Part shown: positions 62,936 to 64,000 of the stretch, one piece after another
Layout: the number at the start of each line of letters is the position of its first letter
Position numbering within the stretch: the stretch's first letter is position 1
Assembly: GCA_027605045.1 (NCBI GenBank)
Contig: JAQFWX010000007.1
Span: 1,922,001 to 1,986,000, forward strand
From: Phallus indusiatus
Taxonomy: Eukaryota > Basidiomycota > Agaricomycetes > Phallales > Phallaceae
Direction of reading: 5' to 3'
Length of the DNA: 64,000 nucleotides
The notes under the pieces: generated by a model
Database searches by the model: none
What the model was told of the DNA's origin: nothing
The model's input: the letters and a program-made list of their open reading frames with translations, nothing else
Made by a program: the position numbers and the translations under genes

Positions 62936-64000
62936 TTAAAGCCTCATGTCAACTTCAGCATCTGAGTTTTTCAAATAGAGTTGTGCTTTGTTCCACGACT
63001 CTTGACACTCAGACGCCCGTTGCTGATAATAATGGCTGATTCGAAAGCAGTACACTCGTTTTCCATTTTCATTTGTGGCTGCCATTGAACTCCACGCATG
63101 AGCCAATCGGATGTACCCACGATGTATTCGGTCAAAGTCTGCCTCTCGAAGAAAGATTTCTTCTTGCCACCGTTCTGCTGCTGCTCGTGTTTTGAACCAT
63201 CTGACCCGAGATACTGAATCATACTTGAAATCAATTACAAAGGTATTAGAAATACACAAACTTACCTTCATTGTTCCACTCTTCAAACCCATTTTTAGCT
63301 TGAACACTGTGCTGCCAGATCCATGGCTCTCGCAACCTGCTTTCACCAAGATGAAGCACTTTTGTAGGGTCTTTCATCCACAGATCAGTACTTTTGTCAA
63401 GTGGTAAATATACCTTAGCAATCTCTGGTTTACGTTCGAAAGCACCAAGGTTGAGCAAGGCTTGGCGAGCAATGTTGTACACCTCTGCGGACTGGATTTT
63501 TTTGCGATGAATTCGCTGAAGAAGGGCGGACGCTCGGGTAGTTGATCCTGTGCCAAACGCATGCTTTTTTTTCTGACTTTGAGCTGTCACCTCAGTGTGA
63601 ATATCATTGCGCAGAGACTCTAAGGCATCATTCGCTTGTCCGCATCGAAGTTGGGTCTCAATATCTTCTGCTGATGCCAGTCCGAATTCCTGACGCTGAC
63701 GAGATGAGAAGTCAGAAGGTAATCCAATTGTAATGTTCTCAGGATCGTCATAGTTTGATATATCCAGTTCAGCGTCTTCGGCGATCAACGGAAAACGGAC
63801 GGTAAGTTCCTTCACCCAACGCTGAATATTAACCGTAAGTTTGAGATGCTGGGTCTTAAGGTCTTGGTACTCCCGACTGTCGATGTTATCTGGTACCAGA
63901 TTTCTCCTAATTCGCAGATCATATCTATTAAAATGTAAATAGCTTATGTAACGGAGAAACTTTCATACACATACTGTGCAACTTGCAGCTGAATGCCTGT
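62936..64000 (-). CDS. KDZ-type transposase, C-terminal part (runs off the right edge)
   Basis: At least three exons. The edge exon ends GIQLQVAQ; an intron (about 63926-63980, GTATGT..TAATAG) leads to YDLRIRRNLVPDN, KELTVRFPLIAEDAEL, ITIGLPSDFSSRQRQEFGLA, LRCGQANDALESLRNDIHTE and EVYNIARQALLNLG. A second intron of about 42 bases (63224-63265) leads to YDSVSRVRWFKTRAAAERWQ and ends AEVDMRL. The GLPS..RCGQANDALE..LR segment is the C-terminal signature I associate with fungal Kyakuja-Dileera-Zisupton transposases. The catalytic region would lie beyond the window, so activity cannot be judged. Confidence 0.65.

Overview
The window looks like a basidiomycete (Agaricomycetes) nuclear contig. Genes carry many short introns (44-73 bases, GT..AG). 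F-box/LRR proteins of the agaricomycete type recur, and a DUF6533 membrane protein, a Ulp1-type peptidase gene and a KDZ-type transposase are present. I cannot name the species.

Bases 1-22,600 are gene-rich host DNA: a partial F-box/LRR gene (1-833, -), a small basic ORF (1600-1896, +), a gene of an expanded agaricomycete family broken by one in-frame TGA (2277-3481, +), a small converging ORF (3324-3767, -), a decayed relative of another expanded family (4101-4954, +), an intronless F-box gene (5627-7378, +), an unrecognised six-exon gene (7864-9047, -), a DUF6533 gene (10517-12439, +), a probably damaged membrane-protein gene (13321-14945, +), a two-exon F-box gene (15862-17454, +), and an 11-exon gene with two successive Ulp1-like peptidase domains (18211-22564, -).

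From 22,697 to 62,918 the window is almost entirely nested transposons. G1 (22697-31883, -) is a Ty3/Gypsy element with 321-bp LTRs and extra ORFs downstream of pol; it is packed with short palindromes every 30-50 bases. A broken G1 relative (32075-34415, +) holds two opposite solo LTRs of family E. A damaged G2-type element (35283-38243, -) follows, and its 5' LTR is split by G3 (38377-47069, -). G3 has identical-looking 631-bp LTRs, a gag/pol frameshift heptamer, a self-priming signal, an antisense spliced Zn2Cys6-like gene, and a fold-back insert with two tRNA-like cores in pol. Next come two unrecognised ORFs and LTR pieces (47.2-50.7 kb). G2 proper (50668-62351, -) is a chromodomain Gypsy element carrying a complete hAT transposon (53282-56894), two copies of a 562-bp hAT-like MITE, and two solo LTRs.

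The right edge has a solo G1 LTR (62599-62918) and the C-terminal part of a KDZ-type transposase gene (62936-64000, -).

Most transposon calls rest on matched LTRs or inverted repeats and on target-site duplications read directly from the sequence. The points I find most unusual are the palindrome-saturated G1 element, the intron-bearing antisense gene inside G3, the tandem Ulp1-like gene, and the fold-back element with paired Pol III-like modules.
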